Source: Ignavibacteria bacterium (GTDB lineage Bacteria; Bacteroidota; Ignavibacteria; Ignavibacteriales; SURF-24). From it: a DNA stretch of 64,000 nucleotides. This document shows positions 1 through 7,690 of this stretch, in pieces. The stretch is taken from positions 62,001 to 126,000 of the forward strand of contig JAAXKQ010000006.1 in assembly GCA_025612245.1 (NCBI GenBank), written 5' to 3'. Under the pieces are notes generated by a model, which was not told the DNA's origin, made no database searches, and saw only the letters and a list, made by a program, of their open reading frames with translations. The position numbers and the translations under genes were made by a program. The first letter of the stretch is position 1. Each line of letters starts with the position of its first letter.

Positions 1-545
1 ATTTTGATAATTATGTATTCAATCAATTCAGTCTTCTCTATAGAAAGAATAAGGATATCATTTTATCAATTCTTAGTACCATTATAAAAATTAGTTAATC
101 CATATCCGGTGGACCTAATTAACGTAATGACAACCATAATTTTCGCTTTTCCAATATTTCATAAAGTGTAAGTTGATATTGCTCTTTCAATTTACTTATT
201 GAAATAGCTTCGTTTGTTTCCAGAATTTAAAATATCGTGGTAAGGAAAGCTTTACGCATGTGGCTGCAAGCTTTCCCCTTTCTCTGTAAATTTAAATATT
301 TAGACTAATTTGGGAGTCTCGTATTATTAATTAATCCCTTACTATTCTATTCACTTCATTCATTTTATTCAATGTATTCATGTAAAATGAATTTAATGAC
401 TTATAATGATAGGAATGGTAAGCTTATAAGTTATTATATTATAATAGATTACAGTAAAATGAATAGATTGATTATTAAACTACTCAATTAGTAGTATTCA
501 AAACTGATTCCTATCCCTATTAATTATTCACTTAAAGGACTCAGG
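1..545. other. AT-rich gene-free stretch at window edge
   Basis: No credible coding region is visible on either strand. The stretch is much richer in A+T than the rest of the window. It contains a 9-bp inverted repeat (GGAAAGCTT at 244-252, AAGCTTTCC at 268-276) and three copies of a 10-mer, listed separately. It lies downstream of the truncated ATPase gene, so decayed accessory DNA is my inference. The far end is outside the window. Confidence 0.6.
358..464. repeat. Three copies of TAAAATGAAT, one inverted
   Basis: ATTCATTTTA at 358-367 is the reverse complement of TAAAATGAAT at 383-392, giving a 10-bp stem with a 15-nt spacer. A further direct copy is at 455-464. In sequence this AT-rich such repeats can arise by chance, but three perfect 10-mers within 107 bp is notable. 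An iteron-like or regulatory role is speculation. Confidence 0.35.
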
Positions 546-1376
546 TTAGGAAATATTCAACCTGTATAAACCAAACTTTGGCTTTCTAAGTATTCCTTCT
601 GAGTATAATTTTTTAAGCTGATGAGATACATTTGTAGGCGTTTTGTTTACCTTTATTGCAATTTCAGAAGGAGTAAAATCCTTTTCCGGGTTAGCTTGGA
701 AAACAGATAGTATTTCCTTTCTTTCTGGGGTATAGTTATCTTGAGGGGCATCATTTTTAATTTTCCAGTTGCATTCATCAAGTTCCATTTCAAACATATC
801 TTCCGGAATATCTTTACCAGTGATATATAAATTTGTTTTGGCTCCATTCTTTTTTAATATCATTAGTCCATCGGGTGCGGCTTGTAATCCTGTTGTACCA
901 GCGATGTCATCATAGGGATTATCAGAAATTGCTTTTCTCGTATGGTGTAGAACAAGTAGGCATATATTATTACTTATTGCAAATTTTTGAAGCTCAGCCC
1001 CAAATTCATATTCATCCTGAAAGTGATTACCGTTTTTACTCTTCTTTTGCTCTATTCCTCTTCCAAGCGTATCTATAACAATAAATTTCAGTTCCGGTTT
1101 TTCGGTAACTACTCTCTTTAATAACTCTAATCCACCATTATTTATCTTGGGGAACGTATCAAGTCCATAGAAGAATAAGTTCTTTGGGGCATATTGTAAA
1201 TTGTTATGCTGCCCTAAAATGTTTATTCTATCTTTAATTCTTCTCATGTTGTCCTCATAAGCAATATTCACACACAAATTTTTGACTTGGCTTAATTTTA
1301 TTTGACTTTGGGAAGGTGAAAAGGACATAAAAAAAGCCCTTTTCAGGGCATTTTCTAATTTTTTGTTAAACTGCAT
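546..1376 (-). CDS. Truncated RepA/AAA_25-like helicase ATPase
   Basis: The visible part resembles RecA-fold ATPases of the RepA/AAA_25 group, which accompany primases and replication genes on plasmids and prophages. It has the IAYEDNMRRIKDRI segment (about 38-51), a Walker B strand FIVIDTLGRG (98-107), the LLVLHHTRK sensor region (140-148), DDIAGTTGLQ (156-165) and a C-terminal winged-helix-like region (about 210-276). Family members carry a Walker A P-loop (GxxGxGKS) before the IAYED strand; none is present. The first ~30 residues match nothing I recognise, and codons of residues ~9-16 coincide with the tmRNA terminator hairpin. The gene is therefore probably a 5'-deleted remnant joined to the flank of ssrA. 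If translated, it may start at Met17 (about 1328). ATP binding is unlikely. Confidence 0.6.
   Translation of the reverse strand: MQFNKKLENALKRAFFMSFSPSQSQIKLSQVKNLCVNIAYEDNMRRIKDRINILGQHNNLQYAPKNLFFYGLDTFPKINNGGLELLKRVVTEKPELKFIVIDTLGRGIEQKKSKNGNHFQDEYEFGAELQKFAISNNICLLVLHHTRKAISDNPYDDIAGTTGLQAAPDGLMILKKNGAKTNLYITGKDIPEDMFEMELDECNWKIKNDAPQDNYTPERKEILSVFQANPEKDFTPSEIAIKVNKTPTNVSHQLKKLYSEGILRKPKFGLYRLNIS
1329..1354 (-). terminator. Rho-independent terminator of ssrA
   Basis: Read on the minus strand, GCCCT-GAAA-AGGGC (1336-1349) is followed by a run of seven T (1335-1329). It lies about 50 nt past the tmRNA 3' end, where an ssrA terminator is expected. It also falls inside the first codons of the truncated ATPase ORF. 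Confidence 0.75.
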
Positions 1377-1397
1377 AAATTGAAGTAAAGAGAGTTG

Positions 1398-1751
1398 TGG
1401 AGGTGGCGGGAGTCGAACCCGCGTCCGAAGCTGAAATTCTAAGAACGTCTACACACATAGCCTGTCAGTTTTTTTGGCTTAAAGCATCCCGGCAGGCAGG
1501 GTTGACTTTAAGCTTGCCCGGTTAAGTTTTGCAGGATTTACCCGGACGCTCATCTTGCTATCACACCTGATCGGCGTTCATCTTAGACCCGGTGCGCGAA
1601 GTCAAAGCGAACGGCTGCTTGTTTAATTAAGCAGCTAAGGCGTAGTTATATTCGCCAGTTATTGTTTTATTACCGCCGTTTAACGTGTCTACGGTGAACA
1701 CGGTGTGCAGTTCAAAGCCTGACTAACCCCGTCGAAGCCAATTTCACCCCC
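1398..1751 (-). ncRNA. ssrA: Transfer-messenger RNA (tmRNA)
   Basis: tmRNA rescues stalled ribosomes by trans-translation. The 3' part contains the tRNA-like T arm GCGGGTTCGACTCCCGC (near 1407-1423), and the 5' end has the conserved GGCTTCGACGGGG. The 5' GGGGGTG (1751-1745) pairs with the 3' CACCTCC (1405-1399) as a 7-bp acceptor stem with one G-U pair. The tag frame near 1629-1677 ends in Y-N-Y-A-L-A-A followed by TAA. The longest likely tag reads GNKTITGEYNYALAA, with the resume codon uncertain. CCA is not encoded after the discriminator A. Ends are set by the acceptor pairing. Confidence 0.93.
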
Positions 1752-1824
1752 TTGTATAAAGAAGGATACTTGCTATGGTTAGAAGAGTCTTTTACCTCTC
1801 TTTCTCAAAGCTTATCAACATTGT

Positions 1825-1853
1825 AAAAAACATCACGAACTCTTAAAAAGTTC
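1825..1853 (-). terminator. Possible terminator after the adenosyltransferase gene
   Basis: On the minus strand GAACT...AGTTC forms an imperfect 8-bp AT-rich stem (1837-1853), and six T follow after a 6-nt gap (1830-1825). It is seven bases past the stop codon. The stem is weak, so this is tentative. Confidence 0.3.
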
Positions 1854-1859
1854 TGACTT

Positions 1860-2411
1860 TTATTCATTTTTCCAGATTACATCCGGAACGCCTGCAACTT
1901 TGTTTTCGTAGCGGGCAAGGACAAATAAAAGGTCAGAAAGACGATTTAAATATACGATTATATTCTCACCTATTTCAACAGTTTTATTCAGCGCAACGGC
2001 AAGTCTTTCCGCCCTGCGGCAGACCGTACGCGCATGGTGCAGCTGTGCGGCCGATCGCGTACCTCCGGGAAGAATGAAATTTTTCAATTCCTCCAGCTGG
2101 TCCGTGTAAAAATCGATCTGACGTTCCAGCTCCTGGCTGAATTCTCTTTCCACCCTGGGAATTTGAAACCTTGCATTTTCCTTATCGCGCGGTGCAGCCA
2201 GGTCGCTTCCCGCAACAAAAAGCTCCCTTTGTATCTTTTCTATGAGCGAAATAACGCCTTTATCCTTGAGGTCATTTATTGTAACACCCAGAACAGAATT
2301 TAATTCATCAATCGTCCCGTAGGCCTCAATCCTGAGGTTATCCTTGGATACGCGTCCGCCGCCGAATAAGCCCGTCTCCCCGTGGTCCCCTGTTTTGGTA
2401 TATATCTTCAT
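1860..2411 (-). CDS. pduO: PduO-type cob(I)alamin adenosyltransferase
   Basis: It transfers the adenosyl group of ATP to cob(I)alamin to make adenosylcobalamin, a cytosolic step of B12 assimilation and repair. The family's N-terminal ATP-binding signature is clear: TKTGDHGETGLFGGGR (5-20), then RIEAYGTIDELNS (27-39). The C-terminal helix has CRRAER and YLNRLSDLLFVLARY. At 183 residues it has the usual length of a single-domain PduO/MMAB enzyme. Its ATG overlaps the stop of the upstream ygfZ-like gene by 4 nt (2408-2411), so the two are probably translationally coupled. I see no cobalamin riboswitch ahead of the pair. Family call is secure; the client enzyme (for example methylmalonyl-CoA mutase) is not in the window. 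Confidence 0.92.
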   Translation of the reverse strand: MKIYTKTGDHGETGLFGGGRVSKDNLRIEAYGTIDELNSVLGVTINDLKDKGVISLIEKIQRELFVAGSDLAAPRDKENARFQIPRVEREFSQELERQIDFYTDQLEELKNFILPGGTRSAAQLHHARTVCRRAERLAVALNKTVEIGENIIVYLNRLSDLLFVLARYENKVAGVPDVIWKNE

Positions 2412-3505
2412 TTTCTTAGTGGAAGGTTACAAACGGTTACTGGATACTCTTTCCCATTTTCATCTACGGCGGTAAGCTTTGTACCGGCCTGCGAATAAGC
2501 CCTGGACAGTACGCACAGTGCAATTTCCTTCTCCAGGTGGAATGAACGCGCCATGGTGGTAATTCTGCCTGCCTCATTGCCTTCATAAAATAGCCTGCAG
2601 GAGGCGCTTACTTCTGCCTTGTCGTCGAATATCACGCCAGCCATGCGCTTTTGTACTTTGTCGTACGTATCCAGGCGCGCAATTACCTCCTGGCCAATAT
2701 AGCACCCCTTCTTGAAGCTCACGTCTTCAATCAGGTTTGCCTCATAAGGGTTATACGTGTCGTTTATTTCATTCGGAGCAGCAGGTATACCCTTAATGAC
2801 GCGGAAAACCTCGTAGGCTTCCTCACCTGCCACCCTGAAATCAAAAACACTTTCCTGGCTGCCAATGTGCTTCAGGAGGTTAAAGCCTTCTTCCACACTG
2901 CCCCAGAGTACAAACTTCTTCTGGTTAAATTCTATTACCTTAAGGATATTTATCTTTACCCCTTCGGCCTCAAGCTTTCTTGCAACGTTAAACTCCAGCC
3001 CGTCGGCAGAACTCCCGAATATCAGTGTCAGAAAGGATTCGGCCTGCGGCCCCAGGAGTTCGAAGAAAGAATAGCTCCCAAAGCCGTCCTTTAAGCTTAT
3101 GTCTTCCATTATAATGTACCTGTTTATCCAGCTCTGAAGCTTGTTGGCATAAACAGAGCTGCCCGAAATCAGCAGGTAATCCTGAAGGTTAACAACTCTC
3201 GTCCGGTCTATTATGCGTCCCTTCTCGTTCGTAAATATCGTTGCGGCAGAGTTTTGGGCCGGAAGACCCACTAAGGAATTTGTACTGATCCTGTGCAGGT
3301 ACTCAAGACTGTCTTTTCCATGCAGCTCAAGGATTCCTGAATTGGATATGTCGCGAAGCGCAACTCCGCCCGTCAGGGCTTCGTACTCCTGCTTCGCCCC
3401 GGTATAGACGCTGATTCCGTCACCGGTTTTATTTAACACGATGTTCTGATATACTGACTTAAAAAACTCCATCATCGGAGAAATTCTTAAAACAGTATCT
3501 GACAT
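2408..3505 (-). CDS. ygfZ: YgfZ/GcvT-like folate-binding protein
   Basis: YgfZ-family proteins are folate-dependent factors that help build or repair certain Fe-S enzymes. They share the fold of the glycine-cleavage T protein but are not aminomethyltransferases. The family signature K-G-C-Y-x-G-Q-E-V is present near residue 265 (KKGCYIGQEVIARL), including the conserved Cys. The N-terminal part carries the GcvT-like stretch ALRDISNSGILELHGKDSLEYL, written here only to residue blocks ALRDISNSG and LHGKDSLEYL. Length (365) is near that of longer family members. It is first in a two-gene unit with the adenosyltransferase. The pairing of a folate/Fe-S factor with a B12 enzyme is suggestive of cofactor care but unproven. 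Confidence 0.85.
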   Translation of the reverse strand: MSDTVLRISPMMEFFKSVYQNIVLNKTGDGISVYTGAKQEYEALTGGVALRDISNSGILELHGKDSLEYLHRISTNSLVGLPAQNSAATIFTNEKGRIIDRTRVVNLQDYLLISGSSVYANKLQSWINRYIIMEDISLKDGFGSYSFFELLGPQAESFLTLIFGSSADGLEFNVARKLEAEGVKINILKVIEFNQKKFVLWGSVEEGFNLLKHIGSQESVFDFRVAGEEAYEVFRVIKGIPAAPNEINDTYNPYEANLIEDVSFKKGCYIGQEVIARLDTYDKVQKRMAGVIFDDKAEVSASCRLFYEGNEAGRITTMARSFHLEKEIALCVLSRAYSQAGTKLTAVDENGKEYPVTVCNLPLRK

Positions 3506-3703
3506 TTACACTCCTTTCTTCTATAGCAGGAAAATAGCAAGAATAATGGGAAATTGCTAAGAAATAATAGTAAAATTACCTTTTAAGGCGGATTTGGGCA
3601 AGGATATTTAACTTCCCAAAAGTTCCCCATACAAAGCAGAGGGGTTAGACTGATCTCCGGCTACCATACAGGCTTATAAGACTCTTAGGAAGAAGAATCT
3701 GCG

Positions 3704-4549
3704 TCAGTAAGGCCTGGTCTGCCGGGGATTCCGGGTATTAACGTAAAGCTGTCTTTTCTTATCCCAGAAAAAGGCAACCGAATCGACCGGATATATCCTG
3801 TTACTCAGCGAATAGAAAGTGTACTCATAGTAATCGGGATAATTGTCCTTGTTTACGTTTGCAATCGTCCTTTTGCGCGAAATTCCCTCATATGTCTCAA
3901 GCAGGTGCGGCATTTGTCTTATGCCGTTATTCATGAAGATATTGTAATTCCTGTGGCCTACAATTATGCCATCTTCAAAGTTTACTTCCACGAACAGAAT
4001 TCTCTCCGGACCCCAGGTCTTTAGTATCATGCGGTTGAAGCCCCCGTGCATGGGAATCTCCTTCTCCCAGACCATCTGGAACCCGTTTTCATCGTATGTA
4101 AAAAGCGTGAGATAGAAAAAAGCCGTTCCAAGCTTTGTACTGTCGAGGTTAATGAAACTGGATTCATAGCCAGTTATGTTCTTTGTCTCGATCAGCCTTT
4201 CACCGGGCTTCGACTTAGCGACAACGGCAAAGACATACGATGCATCAGCCTTGTAGTAGATAACCGCAGGACGTGGCACGCCGTATGTATTTGAACGGTC
4301 GAAATATACCAGATATGAGCCGGCCGGATAATTGTGAAGAATGTGCTCCTTAAGCGCCAGGGTATCGTTTGTGCTTCTTTGTCCGGCCTGGTCTTTCTGG
4401 ACTTCCAGGTTGTACTCCTGAATCCGCTTATCCCTGGCGTCTGAAAATGCAGCATCATAGCCCTGGCTTTCTTCCTCTTTCTTGCCGCATGAGGTCAAGA
4501 GCATGGAAAGCAAAATAATAACAAGTGAACCAAACAATATTTTTTTCAT
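3704..4549 (-). CDS. Hypothetical lipoprotein
   Basis: A lipoprotein signal is clear: MKK, a hydrophobic stretch, then the lipobox LTSC with Cys at residue 21, followed by a charged GKKEEES linker. The rest (281 residues) is a soluble mixed alpha/beta-type domain with no motif that I recognise. It contains NVNKDNYPDYYEYTFY near 235, which resembles the Asp/Asn-rich turns of FG-GAP/VCBS-like repeats, but only once. It stands between ygfZ (198 bp upstream) and hairpins ahead of the peptidase gene. Likely tethered in the periplasm or outer membrane; function unknown. Confidence 0.75.
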   Translation of the reverse strand: MKKILFGSLVIILLSMLLTSCGKKEEESQGYDAAFSDARDKRIQEYNLEVQKDQAGQRSTNDTLALKEHILHNYPAGSYLVYFDRSNTYGVPRPAVIYYKADASYVFAVVAKSKPGERLIETKNITGYESSFINLDSTKLGTAFFYLTLFTYDENGFQMVWEKEIPMHGGFNRMILKTWGPERILFVEVNFEDGIIVGHRNYNIFMNNGIRQMPHLLETYEGISRKRTIANVNKDNYPDYYEYTFYSLSNRIYPVDSVAFFWDKKRQLYVNTRNPRQTRPY

Positions 4550-4575
4550 TTTAATTGGCCCCTCTCCTTGTTAGA

Positions 4576-4595
4576 GCACGGCCTCAAGGCCGTGC
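4576..4595. repeat. GC-rich hairpin
   Basis: GCACGGCC (4576-4583), loop TCAA, GGCCGTGC (4588-4595): a perfect 8-bp stem. It lies 27 bp upstream of the lipoprotein start on the minus strand. No T-run follows on either strand, so it is not a classical intrinsic terminator. It could be the second half of a double hairpin with 4626-4649. Confidence 0.5.
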
Positions 4596-4625
4596 TTCAC
4601 ATATCTGGTTCATTTCATTAAATTC

Positions 4626-4649
4626 AGAAGGCCTGTAAAATGGCCTTCT
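4626..4649 (-). terminator. Hairpin downstream of the M20 peptidase gene
   Basis: AGAAGGCC (4626-4633), 8-nt loop, GGCCTTCT (4642-4649), 26 bp past the stop codon of the peptidase gene. The position suggests transcript end formation. There is no clean U-tract, so this is a weak terminator call. Confidence 0.4.
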
Positions 4650-4674
4650 TACTGGTATAAGCCTATTACTGTAA

Positions 4675-6045
4675 TCAGCCTTTTTGTGACAACCCTTCTA
4701 AGAAATAAGATGAGCTTAAAATACCTAATCTGAAGTGATTCAGGTCAAAATGCTCGTTTGGAGAATGCAGATTCTCGCTGTCCAGGCCAAAACCCATCAG
4801 TACGGCCGGAGCCTTCAGGTTCTTTACGAAATCGACTACAATTGGAATCGACCCGCCTTCACGCATATAAACGGTTTTCTTGCCGAAAGCCTTTTCCATT
4901 GCTTCAGAGGCAGCAACAATAACCTTGTGTTCCAGGGGAACTACAACAGGGTATCCCCCGTGCAGGGCCTTTACGTTTACCTTTACGCTCTTTGGGGCCA
5001 GAGTCTTGAAATAGCTCGTAAACATCTTGGCAATCTTTTTGGGGTCCTGATTCGGGACAAGCCGCATGCTTATCTTTGCACTGGCCTTGGATGGAATTAC
5101 GGTCTTTGCGCCCGTTCCGGTAAAGCCTCCCCATATCCCGTTGCAGTCGAGCGTAGGCCTTGCCCAGAGCCTTTCAAGCGTAGTATAGCCTTCTTCGCCT
5201 TTCAGCTCGGCTACCTTCAGCTCTTTTGCAAATGCTTTTTCAGAGAACTTGAGGCTCTTAATGCTCTCTTTTTCTTTTTTGCTCAGTGGCAGGACGTCTT
5301 CATAAAAACCGGGAATTGTTATCTTTCCCTTTTTATCCTGCAGGCGAGCAATCATCGAGGCAAGAATATTGATCGGGTTAGCAACTGCTCCGCCGAATGA
5401 GCCCGAGTGAAGGTCATGGTCGGGACCTGTGACTTCAACTTCCATGTAGCAGAGGCCTCTGAGACCATAAGTAATTGAGGGAACACCGGGAGCATAAAGC
5501 GACGTATCTGAAATGAGGACCGCATCGCACTTTAGCATGTCCTTATTCTGTTTGAGGAAAACGGCAAGGCTTTCGCTTCCTATTTCCTCTTCGCCCTCCA
5601 GTACAAACTTTACATTTAAGGGAAGGCTGCCGTTGCTCTTGAAGAAAGCTTCAACACTTTTTACGTGTATGAAAAGCTGCCCTTTGTCGTCTGTTGCACC
5701 GCGCGCCCAGATCTTACCGTCTTTAACTACCGGCTCAAAAGGCGGAGTGTTCCATAATTCCAGCGGATCTACCGGCTGCACGTCGTAGTGCCCATAAATA
5801 AGAACGGTCGGCTTGCCCGGCGCTCCAAGCCATTCGCCATAGACTATCGGGTGACCTTCGGTCTGGAAGATTTCCACCCTGCTTAAACCTGCCGCAGTCA
5901 GTTTGTCGGCTACGAATGAAGCACACTGCTGAATATCCTTCTTGTTCTCAGTGCCCGCACTAATGCTGGGTATTCTCAGGAAGTCTTTTAATTCTTCAAT
6001 GTACCTGTCCTGGTTTTCCAAAATATAATTTGTTACTTTTTCCAC
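4675..6045 (-). CDS. M20-family dipeptidase/metallopeptidase
   Basis: A two-zinc M20 peptidase of the CNDP/dipeptidase type that hydrolyses small peptides in the cytosol. Metal-site motifs are in order: GHYDVQPVD (about 85-93, His and first Asp ligand), WARGATDDKG (113-122, bridging Asp), EGEEEIGS (about 151-158, catalytic Glu pair), SDTSLY (180-185), and a C-terminal H (SENLHSPNEHF, about 425-435). At 456 residues it has the standard catalytic plus dimerisation-domain length. The reading frame begins with GTG at 6045 after GGGGAAAAA; an ATG a few bases upstream is out of frame. No signal peptide is seen. Substrate cannot be told from sequence alone. Confidence 0.88.
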   Translation of the reverse strand: MEKVTNYILENQDRYIEELKDFLRIPSISAGTENKKDIQQCASFVADKLTAAGLSRVEIFQTEGHPIVYGEWLGAPGKPTVLIYGHYDVQPVDPLELWNTPPFEPVVKDGKIWARGATDDKGQLFIHVKSVEAFFKSNGSLPLNVKFVLEGEEEIGSESLAVFLKQNKDMLKCDAVLISDTSLYAPGVPSITYGLRGLCYMEVEVTGPDHDLHSGSFGGAVANPINILASMIARLQDKKGKITIPGFYEDVLPLSKKEKESIKSLKFSEKAFAKELKVAELKGEEGYTTLERLWARPTLDCNGIWGGFTGTGAKTVIPSKASAKISMRLVPNQDPKKIAKMFTSYFKTLAPKSVKVNVKALHGGYPVVVPLEHKVIVAASEAMEKAFGKKTVYMREGGSIPIVVDFVKNLKAPAVLMGFGLDSENLHSPNEHFDLNHFRLGILSSSYFLEGLSQKG

Positions 6046-6256
6046 TTTTTCCCCATTAGGTTAAAATTACATAAAAACAGGCTTTATATTTGTACTTTTT
6101 ATTTCATTCCCGGCGGATATCAACAGAATACTTTCCCGGAATCACACGCTCTAAGACACAACTTTACAAAAACTTAACATGTACAACCTTAAATTTAAGA
6201 ATATCTATTAACAATTTAAATCGTCCATACAATATAATATAATTTAAGACTTTATG

Positions 6257-6287
6257 TTGTTAAACTTTTGTGCCTTTGCTATATTTA
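6257..6287 (+). promoter_or_regulatory. Candidate Bacteroidota-type promoter for lptFG
   Basis: TTG at 6257-6259, a 20-nt spacer, then TATATTTA at 6280-6287 approximates the TTTG-N19-21-TAnnTTTG promoter of Bacteroidota, with one mismatch in the TTTG part. Transcription would start near 6293, leaving a short leader before the ATG at 6320. Confidence 0.4.
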
Positions 6288-6319
6288 TGTATTAGAAACG
6301 AAGACTTTAATTTCAGATA

Positions 6320-7690
6320 ATGATATTATTCAGATATATATTAAGAAACCACGCAGGACCCTTTATATTCTCGCTGCTTACGCTGATATTCATCTTCCTG
6401 TTTAACTTCCTGACAAAATTTGCCGACAGGCTGGTTGGTAAGGGGCTCGGTTTCTGGATCATCACAAAGCTCATTGCTTATAACCTGGCGTGGATGGTAG
6501 TGCTCGTGGTTCCGATGTCCGTGCTGGTAGCTACACTGATGGCATATGGCAACATGTCAAACAACAACGAAATTGCCATCATGAAGGCAAGCGGCGTTAG
6601 CGTTTATAAAATGATACTGCCCCCTTTCGTTTTAAGCATCATACTGGGCTTTCTGCTCGTTGAGTTTAACAACAAGATATATCCCGATGCAAACCACGAA
6701 GCACGCCTTCTGATACAGGACATCTCAAACAAGAAGCCGACACTTTCGCTTATCCCGGGATTGTTCTCGCAGGAAGTGGCAAACTATTCCATACTGGTTA
6801 GGAATATTGATGAAAAGACAAATACACTCGAAGGCGTGACAATTTACGATTACCAGGACCCCATGCACCTGAACGTCGTGACCGCAAAAAAAGGAAGAAT
6901 TTATTTTTCGGCTGACCAGAAGAAACTGATCATGGACCTTGCAAACGGCGAGATTCACGAGACCACACCGGGCAGCAAAGACGTTTACAGGAAGCTCCTC
7001 TTTACAAACCACAGGATTGCAATGGATGCCGAGCAGTTTTCTTTCCAGCAGTCAACTCCCGGAGGTCAGAGGGGCGACAGGGAGTTAAGCGCACAGGACA
7101 TGCTGGGAATTGTTGACAGCCTGAAGAAAATTCAAAACCATTTCCAGTCGGGAATGGCCAAGGATATCCACGATTACTTTACAAGCGACAGCGCATTCAT
7201 GTTTAAGACTCCTTATTCACAGGCCTCGGGCGAACTTCTCTTATACAGGGTTCAGGACAGGGTTAATGCCGCAAGGAACATCATTACCTCCGACGTGTCC
7301 AACATTGAAACCTACAGGGAGAGGATTGACAGCTATATGGTGGAGGTGCACAAGAAATATTCAATCCCCTTCGCCTGCATCGTCTTTGTTCTCATAGGGG
7401 CTCCATTGGGCATCATGACGCGCCGTGGCGGAATGGGTGTTGCTGCCGGCATAAGCGTCATCTTCTTTCTCATCTACTGGGCTTTCCTGATTGGCGGCGA
7501 AAAATTTGCCGACCGGGGATTGATTTCGCCATTCTGGGGAATGTGGAGCGCAAATTTCGTACTCGGAATACTGGGCATACTGCTTACGGTAAAATCTGCC
7601 CGCGAGACCGTTACGCTTAACCTCTCATTCCTTTCAAAACTTGTCCCGCGCCAGTTAAGGGCGCCTCAGGAAGAAAATGAAGATAATTGA
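6320..7690 (+). CDS. lptF: LPS export permease, YjgP/YjgQ family (LptF-like)
   Basis: One of the two inner-membrane permease subunits of the LptBFG transporter that pulls lipopolysaccharide out of the inner membrane. The N-terminus has three membrane segments within the first ~125 residues, including the ends of TM2 with VLVVPMSVLVATLMAYG and the coupling-helix region NEIAIMKASGVS. A periplasmic beta-jellyroll follows. Three membrane segments close the protein after about residue 350, opening with IPFACIVFVLIGAPLG. At 456 residues it is roughly 90 longer than typical LptF/LptG; the extra residues (about 235-330) sit between jellyroll and the last bundle. It overlaps the next permease gene by 14 nt. 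LptF versus LptG is assigned by order only. Confidence 0.88.
   Translation: MILFRYILRNHAGPFIFSLLTLIFIFLFNFLTKFADRLVGKGLGFWIITKLIAYNLAWMVVLVVPMSVLVATLMAYGNMSNNNEIAIMKASGVSVYKMILPPFVLSIILGFLLVEFNNKIYPDANHEARLLIQDISNKKPTLSLIPGLFSQEVANYSILVRNIDEKTNTLEGVTIYDYQDPMHLNVVTAKKGRIYFSADQKKLIMDLANGEIHETTPGSKDVYRKLLFTNHRIAMDAEQFSFQQSTPGGQRGDRELSAQDMLGIVDSLKKIQNHFQSGMAKDIHDYFTSDSAFMFKTPYSQASGELLLYRVQDRVNAARNIITSDVSNIETYRERIDSYMVEVHKKYSIPFACIVFVLIGAPLGIMTRRGGMGVAAGISVIFFLIYWAFLIGGEKFADRGLISPFWGMWSANFVLGILGILLTVKSARETVTLNLSFLSKLVPRQLRAPQEENEDN

Noticed and set aside
1-1397. Integrative element inserted at the tRNA-like end of ssrA
   Set aside because: The join to foreign-looking sequence lies past the ssrA terminator, and no second copy of the ssrA 3' end is present in the window.
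3506-3703. Cobalamin riboswitch ahead of the ygfZ-pduO pair
   Set aside because: No B12-box or characteristic conserved loops could be found on the minus strand upstream of the pair.
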